The notes under the pieces were generated by a model. That model was not told the origin of the DNA. It was given only the letters and a program-made list of their open reading frames with translations, and did no database searches. The position numbers and the translations under genes are program-made. This document shows, in pieces, positions 35,386 through 44,675 of a stretch of 64,000 nucleotides of DNA; positions within the stretch are counted from its first letter, which is position 1, and each line of letters opens with the position of its first letter. This DNA comes from Pseudomonas putida. Its GTDB lineage: Bacteria > Pseudomonadota > Gammaproteobacteria > Pseudomonadales > Pseudomonadaceae. The stretch lies in contig NZ_SMTE01000007.1 in the NCBI RefSeq assembly GCF_004357765.1, positions 186,001-250,000 on the forward strand, given 5' to 3'.

Positions 35386-35468
35386 GTGCCTGCGATAGGT
35401 ACTTCAGCTTCGCCAAGCTGTTGAACGGAAAGATTATTTCGGACGACTGGCAAGTTCTCGAACCGCCT

Positions 35469-35486
35469 TGTAAATAAATTTGTACA
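35469..35486. promoter_or_regulatory. TyrR/PhhR-type box upstream of aroP
   Basis: TGTAAATAAATTTGTACA matches the TyrR/PhhR consensus TGTAAA-N6-TTTACA at 11 of 12 defined positions. It is about 500 bp before the aroP start and 218 bp before the short aromatic-rich ORF. phhR itself lies in this window, so PhhR control of aroP is likely. P. putida PhhR is known to regulate aromatic amino acid transport genes. The actual promoter could not be placed. Confidence 0.75.
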
Positions 35487-35686
35487 GAATCAGGCGAAAG
35501 CAGCCACGGTTTCGGATTTTTCCCTCTGCTGTAAACAAGGCTTTCCGCAAACGCCTTGCCTGATAGCACCTCGTGCTCTTCCACCCCCTTGCCGCAACCG
35601 CTCTACAACGCTGAGATAGCGGGCATTGCCGTGCGCAAGCAGCCCGACCACAGAGCCGGGCTTACAGAACAAGAAATGGAGGCGCC

Positions 35687-35887
35687 ATGTACGCCGATCA
35701 CTTTGCCTTTGAAGGCTTTCACCCCAGGCACGCTGCGTTTTTCCTTTGGGAATCGACGCAACGCGTTGACGCCTGCGCGCTTGCAGGGGTATACAGTGCG
35801 CCGCGTTTTACCTGTGACCCTCCTGCGTACCCGCGCACTCTTGTTCACCTCCGGCTGCTCAGGCGGTGGCCAAGAAACCCAAGGTAA
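35687..35887 (+). CDS. Possible aromatic-codon leader peptide of aroP
   Basis: A 66-codon frame with a strong ribosome site (GGAGG, 5-base spacing). It begins MYADHFAFEGFHPRHAAFFL followed by Trp, so 7 of the first 21 residues are Phe, Tyr or Trp. It lies 81 bp upstream of the aromatic amino acid permease gene. A hairpin AGCCCG/CGGGCT (35641-35662) precedes it, and a second one, CAAGGT-AACC-ACCTTG (35880-35895), encloses its stop codon. This resembles leader peptides that sense charged aromatic tRNAs. The length is greater than in classic leaders, and no clear terminator with a T-run was found between it and aroP, so regulation by transcription attenuation is not established. Chance is possible. 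Confidence 0.45.
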   Translation: MYADHFAFEGFHPRHAAFFLWESTQRVDACALAGVYSAPRFTCDPPAYPRTLVHLRLLRRWPRNPR

Positions 35888-35968
35888 CCACCTTGCCCAT
35901 TCCGCTGCGCCACGAGCGCGGTGGGTCCGATTCCGTCACAGATAAAAACAATGCAGGTGACTTCGTTC

Positions 35969-37375
35969 ATGAGTGGACAAAACATGCATTCAGGCGAGCT
36001 CAAACGGGGCCTGAAGAACCGCCATATCCAGTTGATCGCCCTTGGCGGCGCCATCGGCACCGGCCTGTTCCTCGGCTCGGCCGGGGTGATGAAATCCGCC
36101 GGTCCTTCCATGATCCTGGGCTACGCCATCTGCGGCTTCATCGCCTTCATGATCATGCGCCAATTGGGCGAGATGATCGTCGAGGAGCCGGTGGCCGGCT
36201 CCTTCAGCCACTTCGCCCACACCTATTGGGGCGGCTTTGCCGGCTTCCTTTCCGGCTGGAACTGCTGGGTGCTGTACATCCTGGTCGGCATGTCGGAATT
36301 GTCTGCAGTCGGCAAGTACATCCACTACTGGTGGCCGGAGATCCCGACCTGGGTCACAGCGGCTGCGTTCTTCCTGCTGATCAACGCCATCAACCTGATG
36401 AACGTCAAGGTGTTCGGCGAGGCCGAGTTCTGGTTCGCGATCATCAAGGTCGCGGCGATCGTCGGCATGATCGGCCTCGGGGCCTACCTGCTGACCAGCG
36501 GCAGCGGCGGTCCCGACGCATCGGTGAGCAACCTGTGGTCGCACGGCGGCTTCTTCCCCCATGGGGTCAGCGGCCTGGTGATGGCCCTGGCGTTCATCAT
36601 GTTCTCCTTCGGTGGTCTGGAGATGCTCGGTTTCACCGCAGCTGAGGCCGACAAGCCCAAGACCGTGATCCCCAAGGCGATCAATCAGGTCATTTACCGC
36701 ATCCTGATCTTCTATGTCGGTGCCCTGGTCGTGCTGCTGTCGCTGACCCCGTGGGACAGCCTGGTCGCCAGCATCGACGCGTCCGGTGGCAGCTACGGCA
36801 GCAGCCCGTTCGTTCAGGTGTTCTCGATGCTGGGCAGTGACGTGGCGGCCCATCTGTTGAACTTCGTGGTACTGACCGCGGCACTGTCGGTGTACAACAG
36901 CGGTACCTACTGCAATGCCCGTATGCTGCTGGGCATGGCTGAGCAGGGCGATGCTCCGGCAGCCCTGGCCAAGGTCGACAAGCGCGGCGTGCCGGTGCGC
37001 TCGATCCTGGTCTCGGCGGCTGTGACCCTGATCGCCGTGCTGCTCAACTACCTGATGCCGCAGAATGCCCTGGAGCTGTTGATGTCGCTGGTGGTCGCGA
37101 CCCTGGTGATCAACTGGGCGATGATCAGTTACTCGCACCTGAAGTTCCGCCAGCACCTCGACAGTACCGGGCAGAAGCCTTTGTTCAAGGCGCTGTTCTA
37201 CCCGTATGGCAACTACCTGGTGCTGGCGTTCGTGGTGCTGATCCTCGGCATCATGCTGATGATTCCTGGCATCCAGGTGTCGGTATATGCGATTCCGGTA
37301 TGGTTGTTGGTGATGTTCGTGGCCTACCTGGTCAAGAGCAAGCGCAGGTTTGCGGCGCAAGCGGCTGCCAAGTAA
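35969..37375 (+). CDS. aroP: Aromatic amino acid permease AroP
   Basis: A 468-aa inner-membrane permease of the amino acid-polyamine-organocation family with 12 predicted helices. The N-terminus RGLKNRHIQLIALGGAIGTG and the consensus LFLGSAGVMKSAGPSMILGY are typical of AroP/PheP-type transporters for Phe, Tyr and Trp by proton symport. ATG 35969 (MSGQNMHSGELKRG) was chosen because AGGTG lies 9 bases upstream and the AroP family starts here; the frame is open from 35921. A PhhR-type box and a possible leader peptide lie upstream and a strong terminator downstream. Nearby phhA/phhB encode phenylalanine breakdown. Confidence 0.92.
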   Translation: MSGQNMHSGELKRGLKNRHIQLIALGGAIGTGLFLGSAGVMKSAGPSMILGYAICGFIAFMIMRQLGEMIVEEPVAGSFSHFAHTYWGGFAGFLSGWNCWVLYILVGMSELSAVGKYIHYWWPEIPTWVTAAAFFLLINAINLMNVKVFGEAEFWFAIIKVAAIVGMIGLGAYLLTSGSGGPDASVSNLWSHGGFFPHGVSGLVMALAFIMFSFGGLEMLGFTAAEADKPKTVIPKAINQVIYRILIFYVGALVVLLSLTPWDSLVASIDASGGSYGSSPFVQVFSMLGSDVAAHLLNFVVLTAALSVYNSGTYCNARMLLGMAEQGDAPAALAKVDKRGVPVRSILVSAAVTLIAVLLNYLMPQNALELLMSLVVATLVINWAMISYSHLKFRQHLDSTGQKPLFKALFYPYGNYLVLAFVVLILGIMLMIPGIQVSVYAIPVWLLVMFVAYLVKSKRRFAAQAAAK

Positions 37376-37394
37376 GCGTCAGTGTTTGCGGACA

Positions 37395-37428
37395 AACCCG
37401 ATGCCAGGTGACTGGCATCGGGTTTTTT
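37395..37428. terminator. Terminator between convergent aroP and LysR gene
   Basis: Perfect 13-bp stem AACCCGATGCCAG / CTGGCATCGGGTT with loop GTGA, followed by six T's on the plus strand. It lies 20 bp after the aroP stop and 38 bp beyond the LysR stop. Confidence 0.93.
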
Positions 37429-37465
37429 GTTGTCTGTGCCGGCCCTTTCGCAGGCGGCAGAAACT

Positions 37466-38350
37466 TCAGATCTGCTGCAGCAGCCAGCCGCGAAACGCCC
37501 GCAGCGAAGGCAACGCTTCGTTCCTCGGCGGGTAGATCAGGTAATAGCTGCGCTGGCTGGCAAACGCTTGTCCAGGGCTGAACAACTCGCCTTTGGCCAG
37601 CTCTTCCTCCACCAGAATCCTAGGCACCAGGCCGATGCCGATCCCTGCCCGTACCGCCTGGATCAAGTGCGAAGTCAGCTCGAAGCTCGGCCCCAGACGC
37701 ATCGCCCGGTGCGCCAGCCCGTGGTGGGAAAACCACTCGCCCCAGGCATGGGGGTTGTTCGCCACGTTCAGCAGCACTTCGTCGCTGATGCGCGCCGGGC
37801 TCCAAACCTGGCCGTCAGCCGCGGCCTGGGGCGGCAGGATCACCACCAATTCTTCGGCGTGCAAGCGATGGCAGATCAAGCCTGGCAGATCGTGGCTGGC
37901 TACGCCAATGGCCGCATCGATTTCGCTGGTCTCGAAATTGATGGCTTCGATGCGTGAATGAATGTGCACCAGCATGCCGGGGTGCGCCGTGTAGAACGCG
38001 TGCAGGCGCGGCAGTAGCCACTTGGAACCGAAGGTCGGCAGCGTCGCCAGGCGCAAGGTACCAACCCCGGACTGATAGGCCAGCGCTTGTAAGGTGGCAC
38101 TGCGGATTCGCCCAAGTGCCTCGCTCAGCTCGCGCTGGTAAAGGCGGCCGACATCGGTCAGTTGCACCTGGCGGCCTTCGCGACGAAACAGCGTCAGCCC
38201 CAGTTGCTGTTCCAATGCCTGTACCTGGCGGCTCACCGCGCTCTGGGTCAGCGACAACTCGGCAGCGGCGCGGGTATAGCTCTCATGCCGGGCAGCGGCC
38301 TCGAATGCCAGCAGCAATGACATGGAGGGTGTCAGGTGTCGGTAATTCAT
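37466..38350 (-). CDS. LysR-family transcriptional regulator (GcvA-type)
   Basis: A 294-aa regulator. The N-terminal helix-turn-helix is AAARHESYTRAAAELSLTQS followed by AVSRQVQALEQQLGLTLF, and a ligand-binding domain spans residues about 90-290. The arrangement RLATLPTFGSKWLLPRL resembles the GcvA-type subgroup. It starts at ATG 38350, is convergent with aroP and diverges from the YdiJ-type dehydrogenase gene across 153 bp, so it probably regulates that gene. The ligand is unknown. Confidence 0.88.
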   Translation of the reverse strand: MNYRHLTPSMSLLLAFEAAARHESYTRAAAELSLTQSAVSRQVQALEQQLGLTLFRREGRQVQLTDVGRLYQRELSEALGRIRSATLQALAYQSGVGTLRLATLPTFGSKWLLPRLHAFYTAHPGMLVHIHSRIEAINFETSEIDAAIGVASHDLPGLICHRLHAEELVVILPPQAAADGQVWSPARISDEVLLNVANNPHAWGEWFSHHGLAHRAMRLGPSFELTSHLIQAVRAGIGIGLVPRILVEEELAKGELFSPGQAFASQRSYYLIYPPRNEALPSLRAFRGWLLQQI

Positions 38351-38503
38351 TCATAAAAGTCATCGATAGCGGCAGGATTATCCGTTTGCCCCTACGCCGA
38401 AAGTACAGGATCATTGGTCTATACGTCATCCCCGTCTCTTACGATCCATGCCAGGGTGACAGGTTTTCCGTGAATTAGCCCCTATACAAGAGGCCATCCT
38501 TCG

Positions 38504-41500
38504 ATGATCGCCCAGCTGCAGACTGCCACGCCTAGCGTCAACTACTCCAAATTCCTCGAAGCCCTGCGCAACAGCGGCTTCCGTGGCCAGATCAGCGCCG
38601 ACTACGGTACCCGTACGGTGCTGGCCACCGACAACTCGATCTACCAGCGCCTGCCGCAGGCGGCGGTGTTCCCGCTGGACGTCGACGATGTGGCTCGGGT
38701 CGCTACGCTGATGGGCGAACCACGCTTCCAACAGGTCAAGCTTACCCCACGCGGTGGCGGCACCGGGACCAATGGCCAATCGCTGACCGACGGCATCGTC
38801 GTCGACCTGTCACGGCACATGAACAAGATCCTCGAGATCAACGTCGAAGAGCGCTGGGTACGGGTCCAGGCCGGTACGGTCAAGGACCAGCTCAACGCTG
38901 CGCTCAAGCCTCACGGGCTGTTCTTCGCCCCTGAGCTGTCTACCTCCAACCGCGCCACGGTCGGTGGCATGATCAACACCGATGCCAGTGGCCAGGGCAG
39001 TTGCACCTATGGCAAGACCCGCGACCACGTGCTCGAACTGCACAGTGTATTGCTCGGTGGCGAGCGGCTGCACAGCCTGCCGATCGACGATACCGCGCTG
39101 GAGCAGGCCTGCGCCGCGTCCGGCCGGGTCGGTGAGGTGTACCGCATGGCGCGCGAGATTCAGGAAACCCAGGCCGAGCTGATCCAGACCACCTTTCCCA
39201 AGCTCAACCGCTGCCTGACCGGGTACGACCTGGCGCACCTGCGTGACGAGCAGGGCCGTTTCAACCTCAATAGCGTGTTGTGCGGCGCCGAGGGTTCGCT
39301 GGGCTATGTGGTGGAGGCCAAGCTCAACGTACTGCCGATTCCGAAATATGCGGTGCTGGTCAACGTGCGCTACACCAGCTTCATGGACGCTCTGCGCGAC
39401 GCCAACGCGCTGATGGCGCTCAAGCCGCTGTCGATCGAGACGGTGGACTCCAAGGTGTTGATGCTGGCGATGAAGGACATCGTCTGGCACAGCGTTGCCG
39501 AATACTTCCCGGCCGACCCCGAGCGTCCGACCCTGGGCATCAACCTGGTGGAGTTCTGCGGCGACGAGCCGGCCGAGGTCAATGCCCGGGTCGACGCGTT
39601 CATCGAGCACCTGCGCAGCGACACCAGTGTCGAGCGCCTGGGTCATACCCTGGCCGAAGGCGCCGAGGCGGTGACCCGCGTGTACACCATGCGCAAGCGT
39701 TCGGTGGGTTTGCTCGGCAACGTCGAAGGTGAAGTCCGCCCGCAGCCATTCGTCGAGGATACCGCGGTGCCGCCGGAGCGGCTGGCCGACTACATCGCCG
39801 ACTTCCGTGCGCTGCTCGACGGCTATGGCCTGTCCTACGGGATGTTCGGCCACGTCGACGCCGGGGTGCTGCATGTGCGCCCGGCGCTGGACATGAAAGA
39901 TCCGGCCCAGGCGGCCTTGGTCAAGCCAATTTCCGATGCCGTGGCGGCGCTGACCAAGAGCTACGGTGGCCTGCTCTGGGGCGAGCACGGCAAGGGTCTG
40001 CGCTCGGAGTACGTGCCGGAGTACTTCGGCGAGTTGTACCCTGCGCTGCAACGCCTGAAAGGCGCGTTCGATCCGCACAACCAACTCAACCCCGGCAAGA
40101 TCTGCACCCCGCCGGACAGTGCCGAAGGCCTGACCAAGGTCGATGGCGTGACCCTGCGCGGCGACCTCGACCGAACCATCGACGAGCGCGTCTGGCAGGA
40201 CTTCGCCAGTGCCGTGCACTGCAATGGCAACGGCGCCTGCTACAACTACGACCCCAACGACGCCATGTGCCCGTCGTGGAAGGCCACCCGTGAACGCCAG
40301 CATTCGCCCAAGGGCCGTGCTTCGCTGATGCGTGAATGGCTACGTCTGCAGGGCGAGTCCAACATCGATGTGCTGGCGGCGGCGCGCAACAAGGTCTCTT
40401 GGCTCAAGGGCCTGCCGGCGCGGCTGCGCAACAATCGAGCGCGCGATCAGGGTCAGGAGGACTTCTCCCATGAGGTCTACGACGCCATGGCTGGCTGCCT
40501 GGCGTGCAAGTCATGCGCCGGGCAATGCCCGATCAAGGTCAATGTGCCGGACTTCCGATCGCGCTTCCTCGAGCTCTATCATGGCCGCTACCAGCGTCCG
40601 CTGCGGGACTACCTGATCGGCTCGCTCGAATTCACCATTCCGTACCTGGCCCATGCGCCGGGGCTGTACAACGCGGTGATGGGCTCGAAGTGGGTGAGCA
40701 AGCTGCTGGCCGACAGGGTCGGGATGGTCGACAGCCCGCTGATCAGCCGTTTCAATTTCCAATCGACCCTGACCCGCTGCAAGGTCGGGGTGGCCAGTGT
40801 TCCGGCCTTGATGGAACTGACCCCGGCGCAGCGCGAGCGCAGCATCGTGCTGGTGCAGGATGCCTTCACCCGTTACTTCGAGACGTCGGTGCTGGCCAAT
40901 TTCATCGAGCTGGCCCATCGCCTAGGCCATCGTGTGTTCCTCGCGCCTTACAGCGCCAACGGCAAGCCGCTGCACGTGCAGGGCTTTCTCGGTGCCTTCG
41001 CCAAGGCGGCGATCCGCAATGCCACCCAGCTCAAGGCCCTGGCCGATTGCGGCGTGCCGCTGGTGGGCCTGGACCCGGCAATGACCCTTGTCTATCGCCA
41101 GGAGTACCAGAAGGTGCCGGGCCTGGAGGGCTGCCCGACGGTCTTGCTGCCCCAGGAGTGGCTGGTCAAGGTGCTGCCAGAACAGGGCGCGCCAGCAGCG
41201 CCGGTGCCTTTCCGCCTGATGGCGCACTGCACCGAGAAGACCAACGTGCCGGCCAGTACCAAGCAATGGGAGCAGGTGTTCGCTCGCCTGGGGCTGAAGC
41301 TGGTGACCGAGGCTACCGGTTGCTGCGGCATGTCCGGTACCTATGGGCACGAGGCGCGTAACCAGGAGACTTCGCGGACCATCTTCGAGCAGTCCTGGGC
41401 GACCAAGCTGGACAAGCAGGGGGAGGCCTTGGCCACGGGCTATTCGTGCCGTAGCCAGGTCAAGCGCATGACCGAGCGGCAGATGCGCCATCCGTTGGAG

Positions 41501-41527
41501 GTGGTGCTGCAGTACGCGCAGCGTTGA
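38504..41527 (+). CDS. ydiJ: YdiJ-type FAD/iron-sulfur D-2-hydroxyacid dehydrogenase
   Basis: A 1007-aa multidomain flavoprotein. The FAD-binding domain (residues about 40-190) has TPRGGGTGTNGQSL and LSTSNRATVGGMINTDASGQ. The FAD-oxidase C-terminal domain covers about 230-545 with YGLSYGMFGHVDAGVLHVRP and WGEHGKGLRSEY. A ferredoxin-type centre follows, CLACKSCAGQCP near residue 665-676, then a C-terminal cysteine-rich part with ATGCCGMSGTYGHEARN. This arrangement and length match E. coli YdiJ, reported to oxidise D-2-hydroxyglutarate and related acids, passing electrons onward through the Fe-S centres. It starts at ATG 38504. It is divergent from the LysR gene. Confidence 0.9.
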   Translation: MIAQLQTATPSVNYSKFLEALRNSGFRGQISADYGTRTVLATDNSIYQRLPQAAVFPLDVDDVARVATLMGEPRFQQVKLTPRGGGTGTNGQSLTDGIVVDLSRHMNKILEINVEERWVRVQAGTVKDQLNAALKPHGLFFAPELSTSNRATVGGMINTDASGQGSCTYGKTRDHVLELHSVLLGGERLHSLPIDDTALEQACAASGRVGEVYRMAREIQETQAELIQTTFPKLNRCLTGYDLAHLRDEQGRFNLNSVLCGAEGSLGYVVEAKLNVLPIPKYAVLVNVRYTSFMDALRDANALMALKPLSIETVDSKVLMLAMKDIVWHSVAEYFPADPERPTLGINLVEFCGDEPAEVNARVDAFIEHLRSDTSVERLGHTLAEGAEAVTRVYTMRKRSVGLLGNVEGEVRPQPFVEDTAVPPERLADYIADFRALLDGYGLSYGMFGHVDAGVLHVRPALDMKDPAQAALVKPISDAVAALTKSYGGLLWGEHGKGLRSEYVPEYFGELYPALQRLKGAFDPHNQLNPGKICTPPDSAEGLTKVDGVTLRGDLDRTIDERVWQDFASAVHCNGNGACYNYDPNDAMCPSWKATRERQHSPKGRASLMREWLRLQGESNIDVLAAARNKVSWLKGLPARLRNNRARDQGQEDFSHEVYDAMAGCLACKSCAGQCPIKVNVPDFRSRFLELYHGRYQRPLRDYLIGSLEFTIPYLAHAPGLYNAVMGSKWVSKLLADRVGMVDSPLISRFNFQSTLTRCKVGVASVPALMELTPAQRERSIVLVQDAFTRYFETSVLANFIELAHRLGHRVFLAPYSANGKPLHVQGFLGAFAKAAIRNATQLKALADCGVPLVGLDPAMTLVYRQEYQKVPGLEGCPTVLLPQEWLVKVLPEQGAPAAPVPFRLMAHCTEKTNVPASTKQWEQVFARLGLKLVTEATGCCGMSGTYGHEARNQETSRTIFEQSWATKLDKQGEALATGYSCRSQVKRMTERQMRHPLEVVLQYAQR

Positions 41528-41546
41528 AGCCTGGTGGGGTCGTTTC

Positions 41547-41642
41547 GGGCCTCTTCGCGGGCAAGCCCGCTCCCACAGGAGTTATTCCGGCCCTAAGAGC
41601 GCCGTTGTACCTGTGGGAGCGGGCTTGCCCGCGAAGAGGCCC
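41547..41642. repeat. REP pair, perfect 33-bp inverted arms
   Basis: The arm at 41547-41579 is the exact reverse complement of 41610-41642, with a 30-base loop. The core GCGGGCAAGCCCGCTCCCAC is shared with the REP pair at 26722-26780. It lies between the ydiJ stop and the convergent MFS gene and may act as a two-way terminator. Confidence 0.9.
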
Positions 41643-41665
41643 ATAACGGCACCTGAAAAATCAGA

Positions 41666-42907
41666 TCAATGCACCTGCTTGCGCCCCACCCGCGCCTGCC
41701 GGTACAGATACAAACTCAACACCAGCCCACACGCCGCCGCCCCGGCGGCGAACAGGAACATCGAAGCAAAGCCGAACCCAGCCGCCACCGCCCCCACCAG
41801 CGGTCCGGTAATCCCCAGCGACAGGTCGATGAACAACGAGTAGGCCCCCACCGCCGACCCGCGGTTGGCGGCCGAGACCTGATTTACCGCCTCAACTCCC
41901 AGTGCCGGGAACACCAGGGAGAACCCGAACCCGCTCAGTGCCGCACCTGCCAGGGCCAGCTCGGCATTGGGCGCGAGCCACAGCATCAACAATCCCAGCG
42001 TTTCCACCGACAGGCACACGATAGCGACGCGGAAACCGCCGATACGGTTGATCAGGTTGCCGAACAGCAGGCGCGCGCTGATGAAGCTGGCTCCGAACAG
42101 GCTCAGGGTCAGGGCTGCATCGCTCCAGCCGCGGCTGCTGTAGTACAGGGTGATGAAAGTAGCGATGGTGCCGAAGCCGATCGACCCCAAGGCCAGCCCC
42201 GACCCATGCGGGAGGACTTTGCCCAGCACGCGCAGGAACGGCAGGCGCACGCCGCTGACGATGGGCGCGGCACGTTTGGGCCAGGCCAGCAGCAGGCCGA
42301 TCACGCCGAGCAGGATGATGCTCACCCCCATGCTCCACAGCCCCAGGTGCTTGACCATCACCACGCCCAGCGGCGCACCGATCGCCAATGCGCCGTAGCT
42401 GGCGATGCCGTTCCAGGAAATGACCTTGGCGGTGTTCTCGGCACCGACCCGGCCGATGCCCCAGCCAATCGAGCCCGATCCCACCAGGCTTTCGGCGCTG
42501 CCCAGTACCAGTCGGCCGACGAACAGGCAGGTCAGGCTCACCCAGGGCAGCTCGGTGAGAAACGCACAGGCCAGCATGAATACGCCGCTCAGGCCGCATC
42601 CGGCCAGGCCGTACATGACCGCCTTCTTGCTGCCCCGGGTATCGATGATGCGGCTGGCGGTAGGGCGGCTGAGCAGGGTGGCCAGGTACTGCACGCTGAT
42701 CACCAGTCCGGCGATCACGGCACTGAAACCCAGTTCGTTGTGCACATAACCGGGCAGCACGGCCAGCGGGATGCCGATGTTCAGGTAGCCAATGAAAGTG
42801 AACAGGACGATGGACACCACTTGGGCGGTGATGGCCAATGAAGAGAGACGGCTGGGTGGCATTGCGCGGTCCATTGCTGCGGTAGGACGGGTGTGGTATG
42901 TCGACAT
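41666..42907 (-). CDS. MFS transporter, YhhS/YfcJ-like
   Basis: A 413-aa transporter with 12 predicted membrane helices in two halves. The loop 2-3 motif appears as [20 protein letters not shown], and [20 protein letters not shown] resembles the YhhS/UPF0226 subgroup of the major facilitator superfamily. Substrates are unknown; an efflux role is likely for this subgroup. Start choice is uncertain: ATG 42907 is listed, but GTG 42916 and an internal Met at residue 12 also fit, and no strong ribosome site marks any of them. It is a single gene. Confidence 0.85.
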   Translation of the reverse strand: MSTYHTRPTAAMDRAMPPSRLSSLAITAQVVSIVLFTFIGYLNIGIPLAVLPGYVHNELGFSAVIAGLVISVQYLATLLSRPTASRIIDTRGSKKAVMYGLAGCGLSGVFMLACAFLTELPWVSLTCLFVGRLVLGSAESLVGSGSIGWGIGRVGAENTAKVISWNGIASYGALAIGAPLGVVMVKHLGLWSMGVSIILLGVIGLLLAWPKRAAPIVSGVRLPFLRVLGKVLPHGSGLALGSIGFGTIATFITLYYSSRGWSDAALTLSLFGASFISARLLFGNLINRIGGFRVAIVCLSVETLGLLMLWLAPNAELALAGAALSGFGFSLVFPALGVEAVNQVSAANRGSAVGAYSLFIDLSLGITGPLVGAVAAGFGFASMFLFAAGAAACGLVLSLYLYRQARVGRKQVH

Positions 42908-42916
42908 CTTAACCAC

Positions 42917-43172
42917 GGCAGGGACGTTTGTGGGTGAAGCTTTTCAGCAGACCTTCAGACCGGGTATGCGAGTATCCAGGTCAAGCTGAAAGCTACCTGC
43001 GGGTAGTCCAGGGGGGCGCAGAGCGGGCTATGCAGGCGGTGGTGCTCGGCATCGAGCGCGTTGATGCAGGAGAAGATCTCGGTGACGTCGAAGTCGTGTG
43101 GACGGTGTGAAAACGTGATGACGGGGGTGGCCCGCAGGTCAGCCGTTTTCACACAGTCGGAGGGATGCGCGG
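42917..43172. other. Gap of 256 bp upstream of the MFS gene, no gene seen
   Basis: No convincing coding region: the short frames here have neither ribosome sites nor recognisable products. It should hold the promoter of the MFS gene and the end of the small gene at 43173. Confidence 0.4.
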
Positions 43173-43298
43173 TTATTCCTGGTCAGCGCTGGATTTATCG
43201 TCGCCATCCTCGACGGCAGGCGTCGGTTCGGTGTGGGCGGCAACGGTTTGCTCTTCGGGGTTCAGGCTTGGGAAGGGAAGATTCGGGATTTCATGCAT
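43173..43298 (-). CDS. Small acidic protein of 41 aa, unknown function
   Basis: A 41-codon frame starting MHEIPNLPFPSLNPEEQTVA with AGGA about 8 bases upstream and an acidic, disordered C-terminus (VEDGDDKSSADQE). I think I recall short proteins with this start in other Pseudomonas near phhAB, but cannot confirm. It lies 190 bp after phhB on the same strand. An in-frame ATG at 43361 would lengthen it to 62 aa but lacks a ribosome site. It is listed because start context and composition look coding. Confidence 0.5.
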   Translation of the reverse strand: MHEIPNLPFPSLNPEEQTVAAHTEPTPAVEDGDDKSSADQE

Positions 43299-43489
43299 CT
43301 CGTCGTTCCTCGCAAGTGTGAGTGAAAAGGCTGCGCCAGGCGCGTTTCTAGGCTTGTTCAAGCTGGGGCAGGATACACAAGTCTGGATGACAGTTTGTAT
43401 TTTTTCCCGGTCGCTGGTCGGTTTTGCGGGCGGATACCGGACAAAACCTACCCGAAAAGGGGCCTGTCAGCGGCCCCCTGGTGCAGCGT

Positions 43490-43846
43490 TCACTTACGCC
43501 CTTCGGCGGTTTCGGCGACCTTGTCGGTGCGTGCACACATGATGAAGTCATTGCGGTGCAGGCCCTTGATCGAGTGGCTCCACCAAGTGACGGTGACTTT
43601 GCCCCACTCGGTGAGCAAGCCAGGATGATGCCCTTCGGCCTCGGCGATTTCGCCGATGGCGTTGGTGAACGCGAGGGCATGCTTGAAGTTCTTGAACAGG
43701 AACACGCGCTCAAGCTCCATGTGGCCGTCACGAACTTCGATGTTCCAGTCCGGGATCTCGCGGATCAGCTCGGCCAGCTCTTCGTCGGTCACTTTCGGTG
43801 CGTCGGCGCGGCAGGCTTCGCAGTGGGCTTGGTTCAAGGCATTCAT
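43490..43846 (-). CDS. phhB: Pterin-4-alpha-carbinolamine dehydratase PhhB
   Basis: A 118-aa enzyme that dehydrates 4a-hydroxytetrahydropterin so the cofactor of phenylalanine hydroxylase can be recycled. The family motif is visible in [14 protein letters not shown], followed by [20 protein letters not shown]. It also has an N-terminal CEAC pair. ATG 43846 ([15 protein letters not shown]) gives the usual PhhB start; the open frame upstream reads into phhA spacer. The gene follows phhA by 40 bp, forming the phhAB operon. Confidence 0.95.
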   Translation of the reverse strand: MNALNQAHCEACRADAPKVTDEELAELIREIPDWNIEVRDGHMELERVFLFKNFKHALAFTNAIGEIAEAEGHHPGLLTEWGKVTVTWWSHSIKGLHRNDFIMCARTDKVAETAEGRK

Positions 43847-43886
43847 GATTGTCTTCCGTTCGAGTTGTGGTCGGGGGGGGGGCGGT

Positions 43887-44675
43887 TCAGGCGGCGGCCC
43901 TGGGAGGGAATTTCGGGGCGTGCAGACCAAGCTGCATGGCCTGCTGGACCATGCCCATGATGTCTTCGTGGGCCAGGTCGAACAGGCGCTTCAAATTCGG
44001 CAGCACGAAGTACAGTGGTTGCAGGATGTCGATGCGATACGGCGTGCGCATGGCTTCGATCGGGTCGAAGGCCTGGTGTTCCGGCTCGCCGGACAGGCAG
44101 TACACGGTTTCCTTGGGGGAGGACAGGATGCCGCCGCCGTAGATCTTGCGACCTTGCGGGGTTTCCATCAGACCGAACTCGATGGTCATCCAGTACAACC
44201 GCGCCAGGTACACGCGCTGTTCCTTGCTGGCCGCCAGGCCCAGCTTGCCATAGGTATGGGTGAATTCGGCGAACCAGGGGTTGGTCAGCAGCGGGCAGTG
44301 GCCGAAGATCTCGTGGAAGATATCGGGCTCCTGCAGGTAGTCGAGCTCTTCCGGGGTGCGGATGAACGTCGCTACCGGGAAGCGCTTGCTGGCCAGCAGC
44401 TCGAAGAAGGTCTGGAAGGGGATCAGCGCCGGTACACGCGCAACCTGCCAGCCGGTGGTGGCCGCCAGAACCTTGTTGATCTCGCCCAACTGCGGGATGC
44501 GATCGTGGGGCAGTTTGAGCTGGTCGATGCCGTCCAGGTATTCCTGGCAGGCACGGCCTTCGATGACCTTGAGCTGGCGGGTGATCAAGGTGTTCCACAC
44601 CGCATGCTCGGTTTGCGGGTAGTCGATGAAGCCGTGCGCATCGGGCTCGCGTGCCACGTATTGCGTCTGTTTCAT
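43887..44675 (-). CDS. phhA: Phenylalanine 4-monooxygenase PhhA
   Basis: A 262-aa tetrahydropterin- and iron-dependent hydroxylase converting phenylalanine to tyrosine. The catalytic core is marked by the iron ligands His-His in [20 protein letters not shown] and by the [20 protein letters not shown] segment with the third ligand Glu. It lacks the N-terminal regulatory domain of the animal enzyme, as usual for bacteria. ATG 44675 has GGAG about 7 bases upstream. It is divergent from phhR across 255 bp that contain a PhhR-type box, so activation by PhhR is expected. Confidence 0.96.
   Translation of the reverse strand: MKQTQYVAREPDAHGFIDYPQTEHAVWNTLITRQLKVIEGRACQEYLDGIDQLKLPHDRIPQLGEINKVLAATTGWQVARVPALIPFQTFFELLASKRFPVATFIRTPEELDYLQEPDIFHEIFGHCPLLTNPWFAEFTHTYGKLGLAASKEQRVYLARLYWMTIEFGLMETPQGRKIYGGGILSSPKETVYCLSGEPEHQAFDPIEAMRTPYRIDILQPLYFVLPNLKRLFDLAHEDIMGMVQQAMQLGLHAPKFPPRAAA

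Noticed and set aside
35390-35968. Classic transcription attenuator or riboswitch before aroP
   Set aside because: Hairpins are present but none is followed by a T-run, and no known riboswitch core is recognisable; only the leader ORF idea was kept.
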